From Candidatus Aerophobus profundus SCGC AAA252-L23 (GTDB taxonomy: Bacteria; Aerophobota; Aerophobia; Aerophobales; Aerophobaceae), in the NCBI GenBank assembly GCA_000402295.1, contig AQRW01000120.1, forward strand, positions 1 to 14,384: a stretch of 14,384 nucleotides of DNA, written 5' to 3'. The position numbers were made by a program, and so were the translations under genes. The notes under the pieces are model-generated. The model did not search any database and was not told the DNA's origin. It worked only from the letters and a program-made list of their open reading frames with translations. Below, piece after piece: positions 7,674-14,383 of the stretch; position 1 is the stretch's first letter; each line of letters begins with the position of its first letter.

Positions 7674-8688
7674 ACTGCCAGACGGGCGCAAAGATTGGGT
7701 AGGTGACAGTGCTCGAAGGGCGGTGCGTGCATCTGGATGTTGTTTTCCCAACGAGATACTTCTCGACGAGCCCGTTCGCTACCACGTCTTTCGAGACTTT
7801 AATATTATGCTCACAGATATCAAGCAACGTCCTCTAGAGTATCAGCCTAAAAAGATGGAGGAGGTCTTTACACTGTATGTTTCAGGGGAACTAAGGCCCG
7901 AGGTAGCTGCAGGCTCAGAAGTTCCCGAATATTTTGTTTACACTCTTAGCATTATCGGAAAAGTGAAAGAGGCCGCAATAGTTGCTCAACAGGTTTCAGA
8001 ACGTCTAGGAAATGAAGCCAGTAGACTGGGGGTCGCTGAAGAAGAAGCCCTCCAACGAATCTTGCGCAGTTGGAATCGACTTATGGCCAGCCTTCTCGAC
8101 TATTCGAGGGTACTTGAGGTCCTGAAGAGCATCCGAGCCGTCGGGCTAAGCCCTAACGTTGTCACCTACAACACACTCATCAATAAGGCTCCGGATTATG
8201 ATACAGCTAAACCCTGGGTGGACAAAATGGTCGCAGAGGGCATCCAGCCTGACGTTGTCACCTACAGCACACTATTTAGTAAGGACCTCTCAAGCAAATC
8301 GGCCGATGACATTCTTGAGTGGTATTTAGCTAAAAAATACCATCCCGAGGTGCCCATCCAGGCTGCGATAGTTGTCTATCGAAAAATCCGCCGTATTGAT
8401 CAAGCACTTCGTTTAGCGTTAGACTATCCGCACCTACAAGCAGCCCGAAAGCTGATACGGGAGCATGATAAGGAAGCCCTCTCATACTTTGGAACCATCT
8501 CTGATCAGCATCCCCAGCATCCTAACGCTGACTACGCTTTAGGCGTGGCCCTCATGGAACTTGGGAAAGAATTGGAGGCTCAACCGCATTTAAAGAAGGC
8601 ACTGAAACTCGCCAAACATAAGTCTAGGAAGACGGTAATAAGGGAATGGCTTCGCCAAATAGATCGCATACTATCTCAGAAGCGATGA
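7636..8688 (+). CDS. Cyclase C-terminal half fused to PPR-like and TPR repeats
   Basis: This 350-residue frame opens at GTG 7636, which is the deletion junction and probably not the original start. Residues 3-60 are the end of a class III cyclase domain, with KDWVGDSARRAVRAS at 19-33. Residues 156-238 contain pentatricopeptide-type (PPR) repeats: the end of one (YSRVLEVLKSIRAVGLSP), then NVVTYNTLI...KMVAEGIQP (174-205) and DVVTYSTLF... (206-238). The VVTYNTLI and GIQPDVVTY strings are very typical of PPR proteins, which bind single-stranded RNA in organelles and are rare in bacteria. Residues about 297-327 (ADYALGVALMELGKELEAQ) form a TPR. The intact parent would be a cyclase whose activity might be gated by RNA or protein bound to the repeats. 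This is inference. The gene lies directly behind an attC. Whether the fragment is expressed is unknown. Confidence 0.75.
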   Translation: MMAVCSGRDIRVELPDGRKDWVGDSARRAVRASGCCFPNEILLDEPVRYHVFRDFNIMLTDIKQRPLEYQPKKMEEVFTLYVSGELRPEVAAGSEVPEYFVYTLSIIGKVKEAAIVAQQVSERLGNEASRLGVAEEEALQRILRSWNRLMASLLDYSRVLEVLKSIRAVGLSPNVVTYNTLINKAPDYDTAKPWVDKMVAEGIQPDVVTYSTLFSKDLSSKSADDILEWYLAKKYHPEVPIQAAIVVYRKIRRIDQALRLALDYPHLQAARKLIREHDKEALSYFGTISDQHPQHPNADYALGVALMELGKELEAQPHLKKALKLAKHKSRKTVIREWLRQIDRILSQKR

Positions 8689-8858
8689 GCGAGGAATTCA
8701 TAATTTCTCCTTCGTGCTGATCATCGGGGAGAGTGGAAGCGCGACTTTGTCTAAGACGGGCTCTGCGACCCCTTTGTTCGCCCAAATGCTCTACACTTCG
8801 CAAAGATTGGCAATGCTAGATGACATGACCATTACGAAATGTAGCGAGGAGATCAAAT
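8689..8858. other. Non-coding gap without a clear attC
   Basis: These 170 bp separate the cyclase-PPR gene from the small gene before the SMC-like ATPase. An imperfect hairpin begins near 8684 (GAGCGAGGAATT against AATTTCTCCTTCGTGC). It lacks a T-run and is a poor terminator candidate. I see no TAAC/GTTA-bounded repeat here, so the two modules seem to share one cassette or have lost the site between them. Confidence 0.5.
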
Positions 8859-9041
8859 ATGAGCAATAAAGGAACTTCACAACATTCCTCTTGTCAGGAA
8901 TACCTTGACGAATTGTTAGCGGAGCTTTCAGATCCTGTTCACAAACGGCTAATTCAAGCGTATCGAGGTAATGACCCTGTAGAGTTGATGGAATCTGAGC
9001 TGGGAAAGATACTCATGGAGGTTTTGTACCGTGAAGATTAA
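8859..9041 (+). CDS. Small acidic protein coupled to the SMC-like ATPase
   Basis: This 60-residue protein starts at ATG 8859 with an AGGAG ribosome site at 8847-8851. It is predicted to be helical and acidic (DELLAELSDPVHKRLIQAY, then PVELMESELGKILMEVL), with no signal peptide, membrane segment or cysteine motif; only one cysteine is present, at position 12. I do not recognise the family. Its stop codon (9039-9041) overlaps the GTG start of the next gene by 11 bp, and that gene's ribosome site lies inside this one, so the two are translationally coupled. This strongly suggests a partner, regulator or antitoxin-like subunit of the ATPase. Ideal ribosome spacing and the tight overlap make it a real gene despite its size. 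Confidence 0.75.
   Translation: MSNKGTSQHSSCQEYLDELLAELSDPVHKRLIQAYRGNDPVELMESELGKILMEVLYRED
9016..9021 (+). promoter_or_regulatory. Ribosome binding site for the GTG start of the SMC-like ATPase
   Basis: TGGAGG lies 9 bases before GTG 9031 and inside the upstream small gene. It supports a GTG start that gives the canonical MKIKNITVQGFRGF beginning of RecF/SMC-type proteins. Confidence 0.6.
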
Positions 9042-11529
9042 GAATATAACCGTTCAAGGCTTTCGGGGATTTAATGAAGAGCGCAATATCGACTTTCATG
9101 ACCGCCTTACCCTGATTTATGCGCCAAATAGCTATGGTAAAACCAGCATCTCAGAAGCATTCGAGTGGCTTCTATATGGGATAACATCCAAGGTTGAGAA
9201 GGCCGATTCGAAACCAGAATACAAGGGATCGTATCGTAACCGCCACCTGTCAGAGTCATTGACTCCTTTCGTGAAAGCGACCTTCATGGATGATAATGGT
9301 AATGAAACCGAGTTTCGTGGGGATCTGGCCGAGGACGAAATTATCCAAAGATTTGTTAACGGGCAAGAGGTTGAGAGTTGGCCGTTAGTCCAGGATATCT
9401 CAAAAGTTCCCAGACCTTTTATTCTTCAGCATGCTCTTAAGTATCTTCTTCTGGTGAGACCTGACAAACGATTTCAAGGGTTCGCCCATCTGCTTGGGTT
9501 AGACGAGCTCGATCTGTTTCAGCGAAATGTTGTGTCACTCTGCACAAAGCCGGATGCTTGCATCCCTGCTAAGGTTAACCAGCTCTTGAAGAACATCTCT
9601 GCCATTGAAGCTCGTCTTGCAAGCCAACCCTCTTTGGCTGCAATTGAGAAGGCTTTCAAGAAAGGGGTAACTGGCTTGGCAGAGGCCTACAAAGCGGTCA
9701 CATCCGAATGTAGGCGGCGAGTTCCTCCAGAGACAGAGGACGGGTCTGTCCTTTCACAGCTCTTGAAGATTCGAGAAGATGCTGTTGCTAAGATTTTCCA
9801 GGGCCGCATTGTACTCCCAGGCTACTCTGAGGAAGAAAAACATGCTAATGCCGAGAATGACAAGTTTTTCCTCGATTGTATTGTAGATTCGTTTGTCAAA
9901 AAGTACACAGAACTGCTTATGTTGGCCACTGTCCAACATATTTTCCAGCGAGCAGAATTCTTTGACCTGGGTATCAAGCTGTTGGATGAGACTCCAGAAA
10001 AATGCCCATTTTGCGGCCAGTCGATTAATGATACACTGGCGAAGCATATACATGATGAGCATGTAAACCTTGCTACTGAAAGGAAGCACAATGAGGTATT
10101 ACAGAATCAGCGTACCGAGGTTATGAGGCTTTTAACAGAATTGAAGTCACGACTCGCTGCTTACCAGGGTCGCCATAAGGACAAATCGGCACAGTTTTTG
10201 GCATTGGGATCTACCTTGGAGAAGCTTAAGACGATCCTCGTGCCAAAGCATCAAACACATTTCAATGCAGTTGAAACCACCATATCGGAACTCACAACCG
10301 CTAAGAATAATATAGAAATATCTTACAGGAAAGTCCTTGAGGCATTGGCCAAGGTCGAGACATCAGTAACTGAGTCGAAACAGGACGCTGCTCTTATGAA
10401 GATTCTCGGAGAAACCTTGATACAGTACATTTCTGATGCCTGCTCTTACGTCCGAACCATTACAGAAAAAGTATCTGCTATGTCTGAAGCGGCTCAAATT
10501 CTGAAACACGAATTGGATACTTTAGCAGGAACTGAAGACATTAGTGTGCTCATCGATCTTTCTGAGCAGCAGCGCAATGTCGAGAAGAAGTTTAAAATAA
10601 AAGGGATACTCGATAGTCTCAAAGATCTTCGGAAATCAGTCGACCAATATGTTGCAAGCAGGGTGTTTGAAGCAATCTCGGGTGAGCTCACCTCCGAGGT
10701 CATGGAATGGTACAGACAGATCAAAACAATAGGTGATCCCGATGTTCACTTTGACGGATTTGATATGGAGCGCACAAAGAAAGGAGAACTAAAGGCTCGT
10801 CGTGTGCAGATCAAAGCCAGGTCCTATGACAAAGAATTGGTGAGTGCTGTCTCCTCCCTCAGCGAATCAAAATTGAATGCCTTAGGTTTGTGTGTGAGTA
10901 TTGCTACAAATCTCAAGGGCGAATCTCCGTTTGACTTCTTAATTATCGACGACCCAATACAATCATGGGATGCTGAACACGAGATCCAATTTATTGAGAT
11001 AATCCGAAAATTGGTTGAACGTGGAAAGCAACTGATCCTGATGTCGCACAACCAAAAATGGATTGACTTGGTACGTAGTGGCTGTCGCACAATCAACGGC
11101 CGCTTCTATGAAATCACGGGATATACAGAAACCGGACCTCATATTGCGGAAATCCCCTGGGTTAGGTGGATAGAGCGGCTAAAAGAAGTAGATGCGATTG
11201 TCAAGGATCAGACTGCTACCAGCGTCAGACTTCAGCAAGCGGAGGAAGAGATCCGTATTGTTAATGCGGAACTTGCATCCGAGCTCTATTTCGGGATCAA
11301 GGGGGTTCGGAAAAAGCCCCATGATCTGAACTCAACAAAAGTGAGGAAAATGTTGGTAGAATGCGGAGTCGAGACCAGTTTAGTGGATCGAATTTCGCAG
11401 ACGTTTAAGACCACAGATGACGCGCATCATGCTCCTGTAGATTATGCAGTTCATAGACAAAGAATTCAACGTTATTATGCTTGGGCTCACGAACTGGCGA
11501 AGTCGTTGGGCGATTCGCGGTCAGTTTGA
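9031..11529 (+). CDS. SMC/Rad50-like AAA ATPase with zinc motif and unusual C-terminal tail
   Basis: This 832-residue protein begins MKIKNITVQGFRGF, the classic opening of RecF/SMC/Rad50 ABC-type ATPases. Walker A is the variant APNSYGKTS (31-39). A zinc-binding group CPFCGQ (325-330) with HIHDEH (339-344) sits between two coiled-coil regions, at the place of a zinc hook but as a C2H2-type motif. The C-terminal lobe has an ABC-signature-like SLSESKLNALGL (609-620), Walker B FDFLIIDDP (634-642) and the switch histidine in LMSHN (H673). After residue ~710 comes an added domain of about 120 residues with AHHAPVDYAVHRQRI (798-812), which I do not recognise and which could be the effector or the partner-binding part. 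Such DNA-end-sensing ATPases power defence systems like Lamassu, RloC and Septu, but the companions here do not fit any of them. It is coupled to the small gene upstream. Defence function is inferred from family and setting. Confidence 0.85.
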   Translation: MKIKNITVQGFRGFNEERNIDFHDRLTLIYAPNSYGKTSISEAFEWLLYGITSKVEKADSKPEYKGSYRNRHLSESLTPFVKATFMDDNGNETEFRGDLAEDEIIQRFVNGQEVESWPLVQDISKVPRPFILQHALKYLLLVRPDKRFQGFAHLLGLDELDLFQRNVVSLCTKPDACIPAKVNQLLKNISAIEARLASQPSLAAIEKAFKKGVTGLAEAYKAVTSECRRRVPPETEDGSVLSQLLKIREDAVAKIFQGRIVLPGYSEEEKHANAENDKFFLDCIVDSFVKKYTELLMLATVQHIFQRAEFFDLGIKLLDETPEKCPFCGQSINDTLAKHIHDEHVNLATERKHNEVLQNQRTEVMRLLTELKSRLAAYQGRHKDKSAQFLALGSTLEKLKTILVPKHQTHFNAVETTISELTTAKNNIEISYRKVLEALAKVETSVTESKQDAALMKILGETLIQYISDACSYVRTITEKVSAMSEAAQILKHELDTLAGTEDISVLIDLSEQQRNVEKKFKIKGILDSLKDLRKSVDQYVASRVFEAISGELTSEVMEWYRQIKTIGDPDVHFDGFDMERTKKGELKARRVQIKARSYDKELVSAVSSLSESKLNALGLCVSIATNLKGESPFDFLIIDDPIQSWDAEHEIQFIEIIRKLVERGKQLILMSHNQKWIDLVRSGCRTINGRFYEITGYTETGPHIAEIPWVRWIERLKEVDAIVKDQTATSVRLQQAEEEIRIVNAELASELYFGIKGVRKKPHDLNSTKVRKMLVECGVETSLVDRISQTFKTTDDAHHAPVDYAVHRQRIQRYYAWAHELAKSLGDSRSV

Positions 11530-11601
11530 TGTATCACGGCGAGATGATATTGTTCCTTGAATTGACCTGTAGTAGGGGGTTTAAGCATTTTTTCTTTTCC
11601 A

Positions 11602-11882
11602 ATGAAATTCGTGCCCTTAAACGCCAAAGATCGAAAGTATATAGATACATCTCACTGGACTAAAACCCAACTGAGAGGAATTCAATGTATTTTACATGCT
11701 ACTCATGGTGTAGTAGGACCTAAACAAGCATTTTTTGAAAAAGCTTTTGGCAAGGATGCGAAGGATTTAAATATATTATAGAACAGCCAGAAGAGCATAT
11801 TTTTCATCGGGAAAAGATGAAGGAATATAAGAGTCAGAGGATCAAATGGTCGGGAAAAGAACGAAACCGTTACTTCATATAA
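11602..11882 (+). pseudogene. Small unidentified cassette gene with a frameshift
   Basis: ATG 11602 opens a 59-codon frame (MKFVPLNAKDRKYIDTSHW, later HATHGVVGPKQAFFEKAFG) ending at TAG 11779-11781. Immediately before that stop, the neighbouring frame continues with protein-like sequence (YIIEQPEEHIFHREKMKEY, then SQRIKWSGKERNRYFI) to TAA 11880-11882. Adding one base in the AT-rich stretch 11766-11778 joins them into about 93 residues. The stop falls inside the left box of the next attC, the usual arrangement for a cassette gene. I do not recognise the family. The charged C-terminus and lack of hydrophobic segments suggest a small cytosolic protein. The break is either decay or a sequencing error. 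There is no strong ribosome site before 11602, and the start could differ. Confidence 0.5.
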
Positions 11883-11958
11883 CACAGTGTAAAAGACTCC
11901 GTTTCGCTCCATCCAAATTCGGCTTTGCCAAACTTCTATTACACCGGAAACGTTATAC
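11877..11958 (+). repeat. Integron-type attC site 2
   Basis: The outer boxes ATATAAC (11877-11883) and GTTATAC (11952-11958) and the inner arms GTGTAA (11887-11892) and TTACAC (11939-11944) form an 82-bp imperfect inverted repeat. The inner part carries GGC-TTT-GCC. It shares the CGGRAACGTTA string before the right box with the other sites and sits 34 bp before a new gene start. Confidence 0.75.
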
Positions 11959-11980
11959 GAAACCAGCCGAAAAGAATGTT

Positions 11981-11986
11981 TGAGGG
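11981..11986 (+). promoter_or_regulatory. Ribosome binding site deciding the SIR2 gene start
   Basis: TGAGGG ends directly at the first ATG (11987), which is too close for use, but lies 6 bases before the second ATG (11993). The start at 11993 (MKIPKPLL) is therefore preferred. Confidence 0.6.
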
Positions 11987-11992
11987 ATGCAT

Positions 11993-13654
11993 ATGAAGAT
12001 TCCTAAACCATTGCTTGATGATATCAAACTGGGTAAATGTTTACCTTTTATTGGCGCTGGATTTTCACTCAATTGTCGCTCTCCCGCTGGTTTAAAGATG
12101 CCTGATTGGAGTGGACTTGCGGAAACGTGGGCTAACGAAACAGATATAGATCCAAAGTTAGCTCCACCGAAAATTGCTTCACTCTATGAGCGCCGCTTTG
12201 GACGTGTCCAGCTAATCGAATCAATTCGCCGTGCCCTTCATGCTGACAAGATCGAACCGGGAGATGTACACCGTAATTTTGCTTCTCTTTCATTTGAGAC
12301 CGTCTATACTACTAACTTCGATTTACTTCTTGAGGCTGCATATCAAGAAATCAAAAAACCCTTTAGATCGCTTGTGGGGGAACGTCAAATGCCATTCCAT
12401 GGAGGACCTTTAACTACAAGCATCGTAAAAATGCACGGTGACTTAAGACATGAAGAGCATATTATTGTTACAGAAGAGGATTTCAACCGATATCTTAAAG
12501 ATTATCCTGTTGTAGCTACACACTTGTCCGCCATGCTCATTACTCGAACAGGATTGTTTCTAGGATATAGTCTTTCTGATCCTAACTTCCAACATATAAA
12601 GGAAGTTATCCGTTCTCGTTTAGGTAAGTTTGAAAGAATGGCTTACATAGTTCAATTTGATGCAAGCACTTTGGATACTGAAAAAATGCTTCAATTAAAC
12701 TTACATCCGATAAATCTTAAGACAAGCGGAAAGAAATCTAGAGCTGATGCCCTGATTGAATTTTTTCAGGACATACAAATGTATACGGAAACCCATGAAG
12801 CTACCCGAATACGCGAACTTCGACCAGAAGTTTTTGAACCTCTGGGAAAAGATACCTTGCTGAAATCATTTAAAGTGGAAGACAGTGCCTCGCTTTTGGC
12901 AAGTTCGTCCAGTTTGTGCTTTGTAATTATGCCATTCAGTCCCGAATACGAAATAGTATATCGCCAATTGATTAAGCCCGCTGGCGAAACTTCTGGTCTA
13001 AAAGTTCTACGTGCTGATGATATTTACTCACCTGGAGTCATAACTGAGCAGATTAAAGCTGCTATCCACCAATCTATAATTTGTATCGCCGATGTTACTG
13101 GTAAAAATCCAAACGTACTTTATGAGGTGGGTATTGCTCACACACTTGGCAAGCCAACAATATTACTGTCGCAGAGTGTAGAACAGATTCCTTTTGATTT
13201 GAGAGCCCTTCGAGTTGTCATATATGACAGGGAGAAAATAAAATGGGCAAGGGAAAATTTAGTGAGCACAATTCGGGAAATTTTGGGTAAGGGTAGGCTT
13301 GTTGAAGCCGAAACACTTCTACAACAAGGGAATGTTAGGGCAGCAATAGTTGAAACGAGTATTTATTTTGAATATGCTCTCAGAGAGTTGGCTTACCGAA
13401 ATGAAGCTATAATTGCTGATCTTTTGCGTGGACGCCGGCCTGAGCGTTTCTCAATGGGTCAAATGCTTAACTATCTATCAAAATTAGGTGTCGTTTCAAA
13501 AAGTGACGTTCCTAAAATTCGGGAATGCGTAAATCTCAGAAATAAGACTGTTCATGAATTAGCAGAGCCAAAGATACCTGACGCAAAATTATTCATTGAA
13601 GTTGCGAGTGAATTTGTTGAGAAGTATCTAGGAAAAGATTTCAATGGTAAATAG
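11993..13654 (+). CDS. SIR2 / TIR-like (deoxyribosyltransferase fold) / HEPN-like three-domain defence protein
   Basis: This protein has 553 residues from ATG 11993; positions below count from the ATG at 11987. Residues 15-265 form a SIR2-type NAD-binding domain: GAGFS (23-27), TTNFDLLLE (108-116), KMHGDL with the likely catalytic histidine (148-153), and GYSLSDPNF (193-201). Residues 308-413 form a TIR-like / nucleoside 2-deoxyribosyltransferase-like domain: CFVIMPF, IADVTGKNPNVLYEVGIAH and GKPTILL, with E380 in the catalytic-glutamate position. Residues 437-550 are helical and end in LRNKTVHE (517-524), the RNxxxH signature of HEPN ribonucleases. SIR2 and TIR domains in immunity degrade NAD+, and HEPN domains cleave RNA, so the protein looks like a stand-alone abortive-infection effector with a sensor or second effector. 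The combination is inferred from motifs. Whether all three sites are active is unknown. It fills one cassette between two attC sites and is complete. Confidence 0.85.
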   Translation: MKIPKPLLDDIKLGKCLPFIGAGFSLNCRSPAGLKMPDWSGLAETWANETDIDPKLAPPKIASLYERRFGRVQLIESIRRALHADKIEPGDVHRNFASLSFETVYTTNFDLLLEAAYQEIKKPFRSLVGERQMPFHGGPLTTSIVKMHGDLRHEEHIIVTEEDFNRYLKDYPVVATHLSAMLITRTGLFLGYSLSDPNFQHIKEVIRSRLGKFERMAYIVQFDASTLDTEKMLQLNLHPINLKTSGKKSRADALIEFFQDIQMYTETHEATRIRELRPEVFEPLGKDTLLKSFKVEDSASLLASSSSLCFVIMPFSPEYEIVYRQLIKPAGETSGLKVLRADDIYSPGVITEQIKAAIHQSIICIADVTGKNPNVLYEVGIAHTLGKPTILLSQSVEQIPFDLRALRVVIYDREKIKWARENLVSTIREILGKGRLVEAETLLQQGNVRAAIVETSIYFEYALRELAYRNEAIIADLLRGRRPERFSMGQMLNYLSKLGVVSKSDVPKIRECVNLRNKTVHELAEPKIPDAKLFIEVASEFVEKYLGKDFNGK

Positions 13655-13680
13655 AATAAGCAGAGATATCGGCTGGCATC

Positions 13681-13775
13681 GTATAACACAGCATATACGC
13701 TGCGGGCTTACGCTCTCGCCCTTCGGGACATTGCTTCCTACGGTCGCAACGCCGTATATGCTGGGAACGTTAGGC
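13681..13775 (+). repeat. Integron-type attC site 3 (best arms)
   Basis: The outer boxes are GTATAAC (13681-13687) and GTTAGGC (13769-13775). The inner arms CAGCATATACG (13689-13699) and CGTATATGCTG (13753-13763) are perfectly complementary over 11 bp. The 53-bp centre can form further small hairpins such as CCC-TTC-GGG. At 95 bp it is the longest and most convincing site in the window. A new gene begins 18 bp downstream. Confidence 0.85.
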
Positions 13776-13792
13776 GAAATTTGGAAACAACC

Positions 13793-14139
13793 ATGACTGA
13801 AGGAAAGAGGCACATAGTCTTTATTGATCTACTTGGTGTCCGGCGAAATCTCTCGTTTGGGCAGACTGAGTATGCAAGAAGAAAAGTTATAAAAATTGCC
13901 AGAAAACCCCACCCCTTGGGGGTGGGGATGAATGGCAGGGGCTATTAGGGGGTTCCACCCCCTAATTCTTGCCCTTTTAGGATGCCCCGCCCCTTGTGGG
14001 CGGGGAGGATGTCACTATTGTCAGTGGTACTCGAGTAATGGGAGAAGTAACCACAACATTGCGTCGGAGGAACCGCTGGCGTCCATTAATTCGCCTTCTC
14101 CGAAAGGGAAAAGTGAGATTTGGGCCAAGAAAGAGGTGA
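13793..14139 (+). pseudogene. Small cassette gene interrupted by a hairpin element
   Basis: ATG 13793 starts MTEGKRHIVFIDLLGVRRNL and reads on to about KIAR, then enters a hairpin-rich insert and stops at TAG 13946-13948. After the insert, from about 14008, another frame reads DVTIVSGTRVMGEVTTTL and RRRNRWRPLIRLLRKGKVRF to TGA 14137-14139, just before the next attC. The two halves together would make a basic protein of about 80 residues that fills the 456-bp cassette. The family is not recognised. The strongly basic C-terminus could bind nucleic acid. The gene is certainly broken as written. Its ends are inferred from start, stop and attC positions. Confidence 0.55.
13900..14010. mobile_element. 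Non-autonomous IS200/IS605-like hairpin element (PATE/MITE type)
   Basis: About 110 bp hold three strong hairpins in a row: CCCCACCCC/GGGGTGGGG (13907-13915 with 13919-13927), TTAGGGGGT/ACCCCCTAA (13945-13953 with 13957-13965) and CCCCGCCC/GGGCGGGG (13985-13992 with 13998-14005). The first and third are similar in sequence, and both are followed within a few bases by GATG. G/C-rich terminal hairpins with a GGGGATGAATGGC string (13924-13936) recall IS200/IS605 ends. No transposase or TnpB is encoded, so this would be an ends-only derivative. No terminal inverted repeats or target duplication are seen, as expected for this class. The exact borders are uncertain. Confidence 0.55.
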
Positions 14140-14151
14140 TTTCCAAACGTT

Positions 14152-14231
14152 GCCTAACACGGCATACAACACTGGTTTGTTCAATGTTCTCCCTTCGATT
14201 GCACACTCCGTATGTGCCGGGAACGTTACAC
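14152..14231 (+). repeat. Integron-type attC site 4
   Basis: GCCTAAC (14152-14158) is identical to the left box of site 1. GTTACAC (14225-14231) is the right box. The arms CGGCATAC (from 14160) and GTATGTGCCG (14210-14219) pair with two extra bases. CGGGAACGTTA before the right box is shared with site 3. The length is 80 bp. Its right box deviates from consensus. Confidence 0.75.
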
Positions 14232-14249
14232 GCAACCGCTGGAGAGAAA

Positions 14250-14315
14250 ATGGTTGTGAATAGGTATGAACATGAACACAAGAATGTTGTAAATGTCAAG
14301 GACTTTTCCCAGTAG
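14250..14315 (+). pseudogene. Truncated start of a cassette gene
   Basis: ATG 14250, with GGAGAG at 14241-14246, opens MVVNRYEHEHKNVVNVKDF, which hits a stop at 14313-14315 inside the 24-bp repeat block. It begins at the normal distance after an attC, so it may be the 5' end of a cassette gene cut by the repeat-bearing element. It is too short to identify. Confidence 0.3.
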
Positions 14316-14383
14316 TTCGGTAAGTACTTTTCCCACCCCTTCGGTAAGTACATTTCCCAGTGTTCCGGTAAACAGATTTCCCA
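14306..14383. repeat. 24-bp tandem repeats, possible transposon end
   Basis: TTCCCA recurs at 14306, 14330, 14354 and 14378, exactly every 24 bases. Each spacer contains (T/C)CGGTAA: TTCGGTAAGTAC twice, then TCCGGTAAACAG. The block runs off the end of the window. Evenly spaced imperfect repeats like these are typical of transposase binding sites at the ends of IS21-, Mu- or Tn7-type elements. A TGT at 14294 could be the tip. Confidence 0.5.

Noticed and set aside
8684..8730. Rho-independent terminator or attC after the PPR gene
   Set aside because: The hairpin is interrupted by several bulges, has no T-run, and lacks the TAAC/GTTA boxes.
11481..11663. 60-codon plus-strand frame overlapping the end of the ATPase gene
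   Set aside because: It has no ribosome site and a non-protein-like sequence. The frame starting at 11602 reads much better.
13932..14315. 127-codon open frame running through the hairpin element, attC 4 and the repeat start
   Set aside because: Its start lies in the hairpin element and it crosses a recombination site. The composition is not protein-like, and better gene fragments lie in other frames.
14021..14353. 110-codon minus-strand open frame over the end of the window
   Set aside because: It crosses attC 4 and the 24-bp repeats. Its open length is helped by the 24-bp (8-codon) period, and there is no domain or ribosome site.
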